This document shows, piece by piece, positions 1 through 6,184 of a stretch of DNA of 8,656 bases. Below the pieces are notes generated by a model. That model saw only the letters and a program-made list of their open reading frames with translations, had not been told where the DNA came from and ran no database searches. Within the stretch, counting starts at the first letter, position 1, and every line of letters starts with the position of its first letter. Both the position numbers and the translations under genes were made by a program. The DNA comes from an uncultured Actinomycetes bacterium (GTDB lineage: Bacteria; Actinomycetota; Thermoleophilia; Solirubrobacterales; 70-9): assembly GCA_946479725.1 (NCBI GenBank), contig CAMLHB010000094.1, positions 1 to 8,656 of the forward strand, in the 5' to 3' direction.

Positions 1-1
1 C

Positions 2-769
2 ATGGTCTCCTTCACCGGCTCGACCCGCGCCGGCCGCCGCGTCTCCGAGCTCGCCGCGGCGACCGTGAAGCCCGTGGCGATGGAGCTCGGCGGCAAGTCG
101 CCGAACCTGATCCTCGACGACGCCGACTTCGAGAAGGCGGTGCCCGACGGCGTCGCCAAGTGCTTCCTCAACAGCGGTCAGACCTGCAGCGCCCTGACCC
201 GGATGCTGGTCCCGCGCCAGCGTCTGGCCGAGGCCGAGGAGCTGGCGAAGACCGCCGCCGAGTCCTTCACGCCCGGCGATCCCTTCGAGTCCTCGACCCG
301 CCTCGGCCCGCTTGTCTCCGAGGTCCAGCGCGAGCGCGTCCGCGGTTACATCAAGAAAGGCGTCGAGGAGGGCGCCCGCCTGATCACCGGCGGCGCCGAG
401 CCGCCCGAGGGTCTCGAGCGCGGCTTCTTCGTCCGCCCCACCGTTTTCTCCGAGGTCGAGGCCGAGATGACGATCGGCCAGGAGGAGATCTTCGGACCGG
501 TGCTGTCGATCCAGCCCTACGAGGGCGAGGACGACGCGATCCGGATCGCCAACTCGACCGAGTACGGCCTCGCCGGCGGCGTCTGGTCGGCCGACAGCGA
601 GCGGGCGATCGCCGTCGCCCGCCGCATCCGCACCGGCCAGATCGAGATCAACGGTGGCGCCTTCAACCCGCTCGCGCCCTTCGGCGGCTACGGTCAGTCC
701 GGCCACGGCCGCGAGAACGGGCGTTACGGGATCGAGGAGCTGCTGCAGGTCAAGAGCCTGCAGCTCTAA
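2..769 (+). CDS. Aldehyde dehydrogenase, C-terminal part (5' end outside window)
   Basis: This is the C-terminal 255 residues of an ALDH-superfamily enzyme, which oxidises an aldehyde to the carboxylic acid with NAD(P)+ in the cytoplasm. Visible in order are the nucleotide-binding FTGST loop (residues 4-8), ELGGKSP with the general-base Glu at 28, SGQTCSA with the catalytic Cys at 62, EEIFGPV from 161, and the C-terminal [13 protein letters not shown] segment that precedes the oligomerisation tail. Full-length members have about 470-500 residues, and the FTGST loop normally lies near residue 220. The Met at base 2 is therefore internal, and the gene starts upstream of the window. All catalytic residues are intact. 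The aldehyde substrate cannot be told from sequence. The TAA stop overlaps the stop codon of the convergent lipoprotein gene. GC is high (44 of 60 bases at 541-600), unlike that neighbour. The family call is firm; the substrate is unknown. Confidence 0.95.
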   Translation: MVSFTGSTRAGRRVSELAAATVKPVAMELGGKSPNLILDDADFEKAVPDGVAKCFLNSGQTCSALTRMLVPRQRLAEAEELAKTAAESFTPGDPFESSTRLGPLVSEVQRERVRGYIKKGVEEGARLITGGAEPPEGLERGFFVRPTVFSEVEAEMTIGQEEIFGPVLSIQPYEGEDDAIRIANSTEYGLAGGVWSADSERAIAVARRIRTGQIEINGGAFNPLAPFGGYGQSGHGRENGRYGIEELLQVKSLQL

Positions 770-1794
770 GGTTCGGGTCCCGGCAGGATCTCCTGCACCG
801 GGAACGCTTCACCGATCATCTCGTTCTCGAACATCCAGTTGATCAGGTGCTGGACACGGGCGGGGTCGATGTAGCCGCTGTCTGACAGTTCGCCGACCGT
901 CGCACCCACCTCTTCGTAGAGCGTCGTCGGATCGACTTCGGGATCCGCTTCGCCTGATTCTTCGAGGGCTTCCGTCGCTTCTTTCGGCTGATCGATTGCC
1001 CCATACGCCCCAAGGGCGATAGCCGAGACGAGGTGGCTCATCAGCCTTGGGTTCGCTTCTGCCACGCCGCGCCGGGCTATCAACACCATTTCGTCGTAGT
1101 CCGGCGACCCCACTTCGGTGACCGGCGTAACCACGGGTTCGAGGCCCCTCGACAAGAGATCGACGCCCTCCACGGTGCCGGACCCCGCGAAGATGGCATC
1201 GGCACGGCCGTCGAGCAGAGCGGGCACCAATTCGTTGCCCACGTCGATCACTTTGACTTCCGCCGGTTCCAGGCCACCTCCCTCGGAGAGGACGTTGATG
1301 AAGAAGCTGTGCTGAGAGGTCAGTCCGGGAACGGCGACCGTCTTCCCCTTGAGATCGGCGATCCCGAGGATGCCTGACTCCTTCGTCCAGATGAATGCCG
1401 CCGTGGCCAGATGCAGGAGGTTGCCGACGATCACGATCGGCGCGCCGTTGTACCGGGCCGCGACCGCTTCCGGGCCGTTCATCACGCCGGCGGCATAGGT
1501 GCCGTTCACCACTTCGGAGACCGTCTTTTTCGGATTCACCGGAGTGAGTTCGAGCTTGGGGATCCCGAACTTCGCGAAATACCCGCGCTTCTTGGCCATC
1601 GGCAGGGAGACGGCTTCGACCGCGTCCCAGGCATCCGTCGCGACCCGCACCAGTCGCGGTTCTTCGAACGTGTCCTTCTTCAGCGCGGCAGCGACGCTGC
1701 GTGGGATGGGCTTCGGTTCGCTTCCTTCCCCTCCGCCACAGCCGGCCGACAGCAATGCCGCCAAGACCAGCGCGCCTACCAAGACCCCTTTCAC
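766..1794 (-). CDS. NMT1/SsuA-type substrate-binding lipoprotein, third of three paralogs (SBP3)
   Basis: This 342-residue protein is a periplasmic-binding-like type II solute-binding lipoprotein, expected to be tethered to the outer face of the membrane and to hand a small ligand to an ABC importer. Residues 1-19 are a lipoprotein signal with lipobox LSAGC (Cys19), followed by a Gly/Ser/Pro linker. Family features are [12 protein letters not shown] (67-78), the LKGKT turn opening the second lobe (148-152) and [10 protein letters not shown] (193-202). The GTG start lies in a GTGA overlap with the stop of the upstream paralog, so translation is probably coupled. It is the most divergent of the three: the loop after LKGKT reads GLTSQHSF rather than G(L/V)PFQE(E/K)F, and the TN-containing C-terminal motif of its siblings is missing. 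Ligands of this family include sulfonates, nitrate and thiamine precursors; nothing here selects one. The family call is strong, the ligand unknown. Confidence 0.9.
   Translation of the reverse strand: MKGVLVGALVLAALLSAGCGGGEGSEPKPIPRSVAAALKKDTFEEPRLVRVATDAWDAVEAVSLPMAKKRGYFAKFGIPKLELTPVNPKKTVSEVVNGTYAAGVMNGPEAVAARYNGAPIVIVGNLLHLATAAFIWTKESGILGIADLKGKTVAVPGLTSQHSFFINVLSEGGGLEPAEVKVIDVGNELVPALLDGRADAIFAGSGTVEGVDLLSRGLEPVVTPVTEVGSPDYDEMVLIARRGVAEANPRLMSHLVSAIALGAYGAIDQPKEATEALEESGEADPEVDPTTLYEEVGATVGELSDSGYIDPARVQHLINWMFENEMIGEAFPVQEILPGPEP
778..803. terminator. Imperfect hairpin at the convergent gene ends (possible terminator)
   Basis: TCCCGG then CAGG (778-787) can pair with CCTG (792-795) and CCGGGA (798-803), leaving a four-base ATCT loop and a two-base CA bulge. 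It begins 8 bases after the aldehyde dehydrogenase stop and lies inside the last codons of the convergent lipoprotein gene. No T-tract follows on either strand, so a classical intrinsic terminator is not shown. The stem could equally reflect the Pro/Gly-rich codons it encodes. Position and stem strength make a role in ending the plus-strand transcript possible but unproven. Confidence 0.3.
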
Positions 1795-2909
1795 CGGGCT
1801 TCGTTATAGCCGTTGGTGAACATGTCCCCGACCGGCGGCAGTCGCTTGATCATCCCTTTTTCGTGCATCCACACAGTCAGCGCGGTCGCCTGGTCCAAGT
1901 TCATTTCGGGTTCGACCGAGAGAAGGGGGAGCGTCGCCTTGAGCTGCGCCCGCAGGTCACTCATGCGGAAGCGGGGGTCGAATCCATAGTTCTGGGCGAT
2001 CAGCTTTGCCGCCTGGGCAGGATGCTCTTGCGCGGCTTCCGTACCCCGCGAGACCGCCGAGAGGAAGTCGCTTACCACCCGCGGATACTTCGTCGCGCAT
2101 TTGGCGGGCAAGATCACGACCAGTTCTTCGTAGCTCGGAAGACCCAGTTGCTTCGCGCGCTCGATCACAGGTTCAGCCCCCCGGGCTTCGAGCATCGCGC
2201 CCTCGATGTTCCACGTCCCCCCGAAAATGGCATCAGCCCTGCCTTCGAGCAGGGCGGCGCCAGAATCGTAGTTCGCCCGCTTGACCACCACGTCGTCGAG
2301 CGAGAGTTCGGCCTGGGCGAGCACCTCTTCGAGAAACTTTTCCTGGAACGGCACCCCCGGGATGGCGATCGTCTTTCCCTTGAGGTCAGCAAGGCCTTCG
2401 ATCCCTGAACCCGGCAACCACATCATCGCCACGTTCGCCTGTGGGATCACACTGCCGACGGCGACGAGAGGCGCTCCTCCTTCTTCTTTCGCCATCACGA
2501 CCTGCGGCAGCTGGGCGATCCCAAAGGCGTCGATGCCTGCCGCGACGTATTTCACCGTCCGCGCCGGATTTTTCGGGCCTCCGACCGACACCTGAAGACC
2601 GACGTCGCTGAAGTAACCGCGTTGGGCGGCCATCATGATGCCCGCGTTCGCGGCACTTGGATCGGTATCCAGCGACACGGCGATGTCGTCCGAATGAGAC
2701 GGACACTTGAGGGGGCCTTGGATCCTGAAGATTTCCGGGACTTCGGACTTCTTCTTCGAAGCCGTCGTCGTCTGGGGCGCGGTGACGGTGTCCGCGGCAT
2801 CGCTCCCTCCCCCACACCCGGTCAGGAGGAAGGCGGCCACCATCAGGGCGGCCAGGAGCTGGCCGATCCGCGCCACCGTCACCCCCGCCAACAGATCCCT
2901 GCTCCTCAT
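1791..2909 (-). CDS. NMT1/SsuA-type substrate-binding lipoprotein, second of three paralogs (SBP2)
   Basis: This 372-residue solute-binding lipoprotein has a signal ending in lipobox LLTGC (Cys32), a linker rich in Ala, Thr, Ser and Lys (about 33-57), and then the binding domain: AAQRGYFSDVGL (94-105), LKGKT (176-180), GVPFQEKF (185-192), EGRADAIFGG (222-231). By hand it matches the first paralog at roughly 55-60% over the 90 residues from LKGKT onward. It alone has two further cysteines, Cys69 and Cys271, which could form a disulfide in the exported protein. The ATG at 2909 has little upstream of it that resembles a ribosome binding site. An AGGAG inside codons 2-3 could instead serve the TTG at codon 7, which would still leave a good signal peptide, so the exact start is uncertain. 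It lies 32 bases after the first paralog and overlaps the third by four. No transporter subunit is adjacent, and the ligand is unknown. Confidence 0.9.
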   Translation of the reverse strand: MRSRDLLAGVTVARIGQLLAALMVAAFLLTGCGGGSDAADTVTAPQTTTASKKKSEVPEIFRIQGPLKCPSHSDDIAVSLDTDPSAANAGIMMAAQRGYFSDVGLQVSVGGPKNPARTVKYVAAGIDAFGIAQLPQVVMAKEEGGAPLVAVGSVIPQANVAMMWLPGSGIEGLADLKGKTIAIPGVPFQEKFLEEVLAQAELSLDDVVVKRANYDSGAALLEGRADAIFGGTWNIEGAMLEARGAEPVIERAKQLGLPSYEELVVILPAKCATKYPRVVSDFLSAVSRGTEAAQEHPAQAAKLIAQNYGFDPRFRMSDLRAQLKATLPLLSVEPEMNLDQATALTVWMHEKGMIKRLPPVGDMFTNGYNEAR

Positions 2910-2941
2910 TACTCAAATCTCGCGCAATAAATCACTGTTCG

Positions 2942-3985
2942 TCAAGGTCCCGCTAGATATTCGTTGGTAAGAAGGTCCGCAGCGTCCAGGTTCCCCGCGA
3001 TGATTCCCTTGCCGCTCATCCATGCCAGCAGGCGGTCTGCTTGGTCGGGATCCATGCGGCCGTGGCGAGACAGCAGCGGGAGCGTGGCCTTGACCTCGGC
3101 TGCCATGGCGGCCCAGCTCACTTCGGGATTGGCTTCCCCTCCTTCTTTCAGGACCTTGACCGCTAGCCCGGGGTTCTTGACCGCCACTTCGGTGCCGCGG
3201 GCGGTCGCCGCCATGAAGTCGTGGATCAGCTTCGGGTCTTCTTCCACCAGGTCTTCCCGCGCGATCACCACCAGTTCTTCGTAGGCCGGGATCCCAAGCT
3301 GTCGGACCGGGGTGATCCGGGGCGCCGCCCCCTGCGATCGAAGCTCGATCCCCTCCTGGTTCGCCGAGCCGCCGAAAATCGCGTCGGCGCGCCCGTCGAG
3401 CAGCGCCGGAACCAAGTCGTAGCCCACCGGCTCGATCTTCACGTCCTCTGGCCTCAGGCCGGCCCGGGCAAGCACGGCTCGAAGGAATTCTTCTTGGAAG
3501 GGAAGTCCGGAGGTGGCGATCGTCTTCCCCTTCAATTCGCCAATCGATTCGATCTTCGATTTGCCGAGCCAAATCATGGCTGCGGTGGGCTGCGCGATCA
3601 GGCTCCCGACGCTTATGACCGGGGCACCCTTCTGCTTGGCCATCGCGAGCTGTGGTTGCTGGGTCACACCGAGGAGATCGGTTCCGCCACTGACATATCT
3701 CACCGGCCGCGTTGGCCCGGCTGGCGCCCCGAACCAAACTTCCAGACCGGCTTCGCGGAAGAACCCTTCCCGCTCGGCGAGCAGGATGCCGAGGTCGGCA
3801 GGGCTCTCCCAGCCCTGCCCCGTCACCATCACCGCCCGGGGTCGTTCGGGCGGCGTTTTCCCCGCAGCTGCTCCCTGTCGCCCAGCCTCGGCCTGAGCGG
3901 ACTCTTCTCCCTTGCTCCCTCCGCACCCAGTGAGGAGCGCGGCGACGCAACCGAGGCAAGCCATAAGACGAACAACGCTCACCAC
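2942..3985 (-). CDS. NMT1/SsuA-type substrate-binding lipoprotein, first of three paralogs (SBP1)
   Basis: This 347-residue protein leads the tandem set. A short hydrophobic signal ends in lipobox LLTGC (Cys21), so the mature protein should be lipid-anchored outside the cell membrane. An Ala/Gly/Glu-rich linker runs to about residue 48. The binding domain shows AEREGFFREAGLEV (70-83), LKGKT (151-155), GLPFQEEF (160-167), [12 protein letters not shown] (195-206) and a C-terminal LLTNEYLAGP. The last motif, with Thr-Asn before the end, is shared with SBP2. The chosen start is GTG at 3985; a second GTG follows directly and an ATG at codon 8 would leave only a very short signal. No Shine-Dalgarno sequence is near, but a -10-like hexamer ends six bases before the GTG, which fits a leaderless message. 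The gene begins 21 bases after the PRC-barrel gene. Its composition is patchy: 55-58% GC in some stretches and 72% in another. The ligand is not identifiable. Confidence 0.9.
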   Translation of the reverse strand: MVSVVRLMACLGCVAALLTGCGGSKGEESAQAEAGRQGAAAGKTPPERPRAVMVTGQGWESPADLGILLAEREGFFREAGLEVWFGAPAGPTRPVRYVSGGTDLLGVTQQPQLAMAKQKGAPVISVGSLIAQPTAAMIWLGKSKIESIGELKGKTIATSGLPFQEEFLRAVLARAGLRPEDVKIEPVGYDLVPALLDGRADAIFGGSANQEGIELRSQGAAPRITPVRQLGIPAYEELVVIAREDLVEEDPKLIHDFMAATARGTEVAVKNPGLAVKVLKEGGEANPEVSWAAMAAEVKATLPLLSRHGRMDPDQADRLLAWMSGKGIIAGNLDAADLLTNEYLAGP

Positions 3986-3991
3986 TAAGAG

Positions 3992-3997
3992 ATTATG
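3992..3997 (-). promoter_or_regulatory. Possible -10 element for a leaderless SBP1 transcript
   Basis: Read on the minus strand, CATAAT is followed by six bases (CTCTTA) and then the GTG start of SBP1. The hexamer matches five of six positions of TATAAT and is one of few AT-rich spots nearby. The spacing would place transcription initiation at the start codon. Leaderless messages of this layout are common in actinobacteria. No convincing -35 element was found. If real, it would let the lipoprotein block be expressed separately from meaB and the PRC-barrel gene. Confidence 0.35.
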
Positions 3998-4006
3998 TGA
4001 CCAACC

Positions 4007-4408
4007 TTAAGGCGCCTGCGGTTTAGCGCTGATCTCACCCGCCGCCCGGCCGACGACCGCTGCCGCACGACCGACCTTCTCGCCGATCCCGAAGTGAGCG
4101 CAGATGGTCAGCTCGTGCTCACGGCGCAGCGGGCGGGTGGGGTCGACGACGGGAGCACTGCGGATCGCGTCGCCCTCCTGAGCGACCCAGACCCCGAACG
4201 GCGCCCCCGCGCAGTTGGAGAAGGGGACGGCGACGACACGGGCGCGACGCCGACGGCCGAGACGGGCGATCAACCAAACCGGGTCACCGCTCTCTGCGTC
4301 GAGGTAAAAGCCCTGCACCTGACCGACCGAGCTGCCGTTCAGCTCGGTGATCTCGGTGTCGAGCCAGCCCCCCGCCTCGGCGGCCGAGATCGGCTGCCCG
4401 TCAATCAT
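4007..4408 (-). CDS. Small PRC-barrel domain protein
   Basis: This 133-residue soluble protein has no signal or membrane segment. Residues about 18-90 look like a PRC-barrel, the small beta-barrel named after the photosynthetic reaction centre H subunit and also found in RimM. The signs are LNGSSVGQVQGFYLD (23-37), SGDPVWLIARLG (40-51), the VVAVPFS strand (58-64) and AIRSAPVV (81-88). The segment LRREHELTICAHFGI (94-108) resembles the conserved tail often seen after these barrels. A positively charged, Ala-rich C-terminus follows. PRC-barrels usually act as protein- or RNA-binding adaptors, and no enzymatic residues are visible. The ATG is supported by GGAGAAG seven bases upstream, inside the end of meaB, which it overlaps by eight bases. 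That overlap suggests joint production with the MeaB-like GTPase, but a functional link is only inferred. The domain call is fairly good; the cellular role is unknown. Confidence 0.78.
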   Translation of the reverse strand: MIDGQPISAAEAGGWLDTEITELNGSSVGQVQGFYLDAESGDPVWLIARLGRRRRARVVAVPFSNCAGAPFGVWVAQEGDAIRSAPVVDPTRPLRREHELTICAHFGIGEKVGRAAAVVGRAAGEISAKPQAP

Positions 4409-5363
4409 CGACGTGCTTCTCCAGCAGTTCGCTGGCCGCCGTCGCCGGGTCGAGCTCGCGGCGGACGACCCGGTCGAGCAACTCCGCCGTCGCCGGGTCC
4501 TCGGAGACCGTCTGCTCGAGGCGTCGTCGCATCCGCGAGGTGGCGATGCCGAGGACCTCGCTGCGCAGGTTGCGCGCGCGGCGCTCGGCCAGGGTTCCCG
4601 CCTGCTCGATGTATTTCCGGTGCGCGTCGATTTGCGCGGCCAACTCGTCGACGCCCTCGCCGCGCGCAGCCTCGGTGCGGAGGATCGGCACCTTCCAGCC
4701 CTCAGGGTCCTGCGAGAGGGCGAGGACGCCGCGGACCTCGCGGACCATCGTGTCGGTCATCGGGTGGTCGGCCTTGTTGACGACGATCACGTCGGGGATC
4801 TCCATCACCCCCGCCTTCAGCGCCTGGATCGAGTCGCCGGAGCCGGGCATCAGGGCGAGGACGATCGTGTCGGCGTGGTCGACGATGTCGATCTCCGCCT
4901 GGCCGACGCCGACGGTCTCAATCAGGACGTCGTCTTTGCCGGCGGCGTCCATGATCAGGGCAACCTGCAGCGCCGCCTCCGAGAGGCCGCCGAGGGCGCC
5001 GCGCGAGGCCATCGAGCGGATGAAGACGCCGGGGTCGAGGAAGTGGTCGGTGAGCCGGATCCGGTCACCGAGCAGGGCGCCGCGGGTGAACGGGCTGGAA
5101 GGATCGATCGAGAGCACCGCGACCTCGCGCTCGGCTTTGCGCAGCTCCCCGGTGAGGGCGCCGATCAGGGTGCTCTTCCCCACTCCCGGCGGTCCGGTGA
5201 AGCCGACGATGCGGGCGTTACCGGTGCGGGGGTAAACCTCGCGGACGAGCTCCCAGCCGGCGGGGTCGTCGGACTCGATCAGCGTGATCGCCCGCGCCAG
5301 CGCCCGCTTTTCGCCGGCGAGGAGGCGCTCGGCCAGCGGGGCGGTTTTGGCGACGTCAGCCAA
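4401..5363 (-). CDS. meaB: MeaB/ArgK-family P-loop GTPase (B12-mutase chaperone)
   Basis: This 320-residue G3E-type GTPase of the MeaB/MMAA/ArgK group acts in the cytoplasm. MeaB proteins gate cofactor loading and protect adenosylcobalamin-dependent acyl-CoA mutases such as methylmalonyl-CoA mutase, using GTP hydrolysis. Seen here are an N-terminal helical part (about 1-48), Walker A GPPGVGKST (57-65), the magnesium/switch stretch IDPSSPFTRGALLGDRIRL (86-104), ETVGVGQ (149-155, Walker B/switch II region), the guanine-specificity motif NKAD (196-199), and a C-terminal helical dimerisation part. Length fits the family. The TTG start at 5363 is the only reasonable one, because an in-frame TAG lies five codons upstream and the N-terminus aligns with the usual family beginning. 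No mutase gene is in the window, so the partner is not shown. It heads a tight minus-strand series and is divergent from the acyltransferase gene. ArgK is an older name whose transport-kinase role is not accepted. Confidence 0.95.
   Translation of the reverse strand: MADVAKTAPLAERLLAGEKRALARAITLIESDDPAGWELVREVYPRTGNARIVGFTGPPGVGKSTLIGALTGELRKAEREVAVLSIDPSSPFTRGALLGDRIRLTDHFLDPGVFIRSMASRGALGGLSEAALQVALIMDAAGKDDVLIETVGVGQAEIDIVDHADTIVLALMPGSGDSIQALKAGVMEIPDVIVVNKADHPMTDTMVREVRGVLALSQDPEGWKVPILRTEAARGEGVDELAAQIDAHRKYIEQAGTLAERRARNLRSEVLGIATSRMRRRLEQTVSEDPATAELLDRVVRRELDPATAASELLEKHVDD
4416..4422 (-). promoter_or_regulatory. Ribosome binding site of the PRC-barrel gene
   Basis: On the minus strand GGAGAAG stands seven bases before the ATG at 4408, within the last codons of meaB. 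It fixes the start of the PRC-barrel gene and shows that this gene has its own initiation signal despite the eight-base overlap. Confidence 0.7.
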
Positions 5364-5405
5364 GGGCGGCTCAGTCTAAGGAGCGACCTCTAAAGTTGCC
5401 CCGCC
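5364..5405. promoter_or_regulatory. Divergent intergenic region between meaB and the acyltransferase gene
   Basis: Only 42 bases separate the two start codons, so promoters for both genes must lie here or reach into coding sequence. On the plus strand TAAAGT (5391-5396) fits the loose actinobacterial -10 pattern TANNNT, nine bases before the GTG at 5406. On the minus strand TAGACT (5378-5373) fits the same pattern, nine bases before the TTG at 5363. Neither has a clear -35 box. An AAGGAG at 5378-5383 is 22 bases from the plus-strand start, too far for a normal ribosome binding site. Short-leader transcripts are plausible for both genes. Confidence 0.35.
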
Positions 5406-6071
5406 GTGCTCCGCTTCCTGGCCCGCAACCGGATGCTGACCCTGCGCTACGCGCGGCTCCTCTGGCGCTACCTCTGGCGGCGCCTGCTGACGCCGGCCGG
5501 CTGGCGCTGGCGCTCCGAAGGACCGTTCTTCCTCGGAAGGAGCTTGGAACTGAAGATCGAGCCGCGCGGCGAGGTCCGCTTCGGCCGCTTCGTCTGGATC
5601 GGCGACGGAACCAAGATCCGCTGTCACGAGGGCACGGTCGAGATCGGCGCCAAGACGGTGATGGGGCAGGAGTGCACGATCTCCGCCTACCAGCGGGTGC
5701 GGATCGGCGAGCAGTGCGTAATCGCCGACCGGGCGATGTTCATCGACTTCGACCACGGCGTCGTCGAGGTCGAGCGCCCGATCCGCCTCCAGGGCATCTA
5801 CAAGCGCGACGTCGAGGTCGGCAACAACGTCTGGATCGGCTACGGCGCCTGCATCCTCCGCGGCGTCAGCGTCGGCGACAACTCGGTGATCGGCACCAAC
5901 GCCGTCGTCACCAAGGACGTCCCCGCCAACGCGATCGTCGGCGGCGTCCCGGCCCGGATCATCCGCATGCGCGAGGCACCGCAGGAGCTGCGCTGGCAGC
6001 GCCCGGTCGAACCGGACCCGACGGCCTGGACGACGATGCAGCCGCCGGAGCTCGCGGGCCAGGGCGAGTAG
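5406..6071 (+). CDS. Hexapeptide-repeat (left-handed beta-helix) acyltransferase
   Basis: This 221-residue protein is of the maltose/galactoside O-acetyltransferase-like class (WbbJ/CysE superfamily), which transfers acetyl or another acyl group from CoA to a sugar or similar acceptor. Residues 1-30 are rich in Arg, Trp and Leu and could associate with the membrane surface. The beta-helix runs from about 56 to 185, with hexapeptide rungs such as VEIGAK, VRIGEQ, VEVGNN, VWIGYG and VSVGDN. The FIDFDHG loop holds His117, the probable catalytic base. The closing VTKDVPANAIVGGVPAR (168-184) is the classic CoA-binding end of the family. The start is GTG at 5406, with an in-frame TAA five codons upstream; an ATG at codon 10 is possible. 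A Pro-rich tail of about 30 residues is unassigned. The neighbours do not show the acceptor; surface polysaccharide, lipid-linked sugar or a small metabolite are all possible. The class is firm, the substrate unknown. Confidence 0.92.
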   Translation: MLRFLARNRMLTLRYARLLWRYLWRRLLTPAGWRWRSEGPFFLGRSLELKIEPRGEVRFGRFVWIGDGTKIRCHEGTVEIGAKTVMGQECTISAYQRVRIGEQCVIADRAMFIDFDHGVVEVERPIRLQGIYKRDVEVGNNVWIGYGACILRGVSVGDNSVIGTNAVVTKDVPANAIVGGVPARIIRMREAPQELRWQRPVEPDPTAWTTMQPPELAGQGE

Positions 6072-6103
6072 TTCCTGCAAGAAGTCCGTCAGGACTGAGA
6101 TGT

Positions 6104-6120
6104 ATTGTCTGGCTGACAAT
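6104..6120. promoter_or_regulatory. Perfect inverted repeat upstream of the XRE gene (possible operator)
   Basis: ATTGTC (6104-6109) and GACAAT (6115-6120) form a perfect six-base inverted repeat with a five-base TGGCT spacer. It sits about 65 bases before the regulator's GTG and in the only AT-richer patch of this 113-base intergenic region. The dyad TTGTC/GACAA resembles sites bound by dimeric helix-turn-helix repressors, so autoregulation by the next gene is a natural hypothesis. TATTGT (6103-6108) overlapping its left arm could be a -10 element. There is no direct evidence of binding, and only one copy was noticed. Confidence 0.45.
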
Positions 6121-6171
6121 GAGTCGAGTGAGGAACAGTGCCTGCGTGGCGAGAGACGGAAGGATCCGGTC

Positions 6172-6179
6172 GGAGGAGG
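6172..6179 (+). promoter_or_regulatory. Strong ribosome binding site of the XRE gene
   Basis: GGAGGAGG is followed by five bases (TTGCG) and then GTG at 6185. It is the strongest Shine-Dalgarno sequence I found in the window. It decides the start of the regulator against the ATG at 6119, which has no comparable signal and overlaps the inverted repeat. Confidence 0.8.
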
Positions 6180-6184
6180 TTGCG

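Noticed and set aside
2913..3959. 348-codon minus-strand frame overlapping SBP1 in another frame
   Set aside because: Its composition is Arg/Gly/Pro/Ser-rich and typical of an out-of-frame shadow. The competing frame has a signal peptide, a lipobox and family motifs.
4347..5393. 348-codon plus-strand frame opposite meaB
   Set aside because: It has no domain features, while the minus strand shows a complete GTPase with all its motifs.
6073..6094. TCCTG...CAGGA inverted repeat after the acyltransferase stop as a terminator
   Set aside because: A five-base stem with a 12-base loop and no T-tract is too weak to call.
5376..6119. 247-codon minus-strand frame opposite the acyltransferase
   Set aside because: It is Ala/Asp/Val low-complexity antisense translation with no motif.
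6119..6184. ATG at 6119 as start of the XRE gene
   Set aside because: It has no Shine-Dalgarno sequence, overlaps the inverted repeat, and adds 22 residues that do not look like the family's N-terminus. GTG 6185 has GGAGGAGG at ideal spacing.
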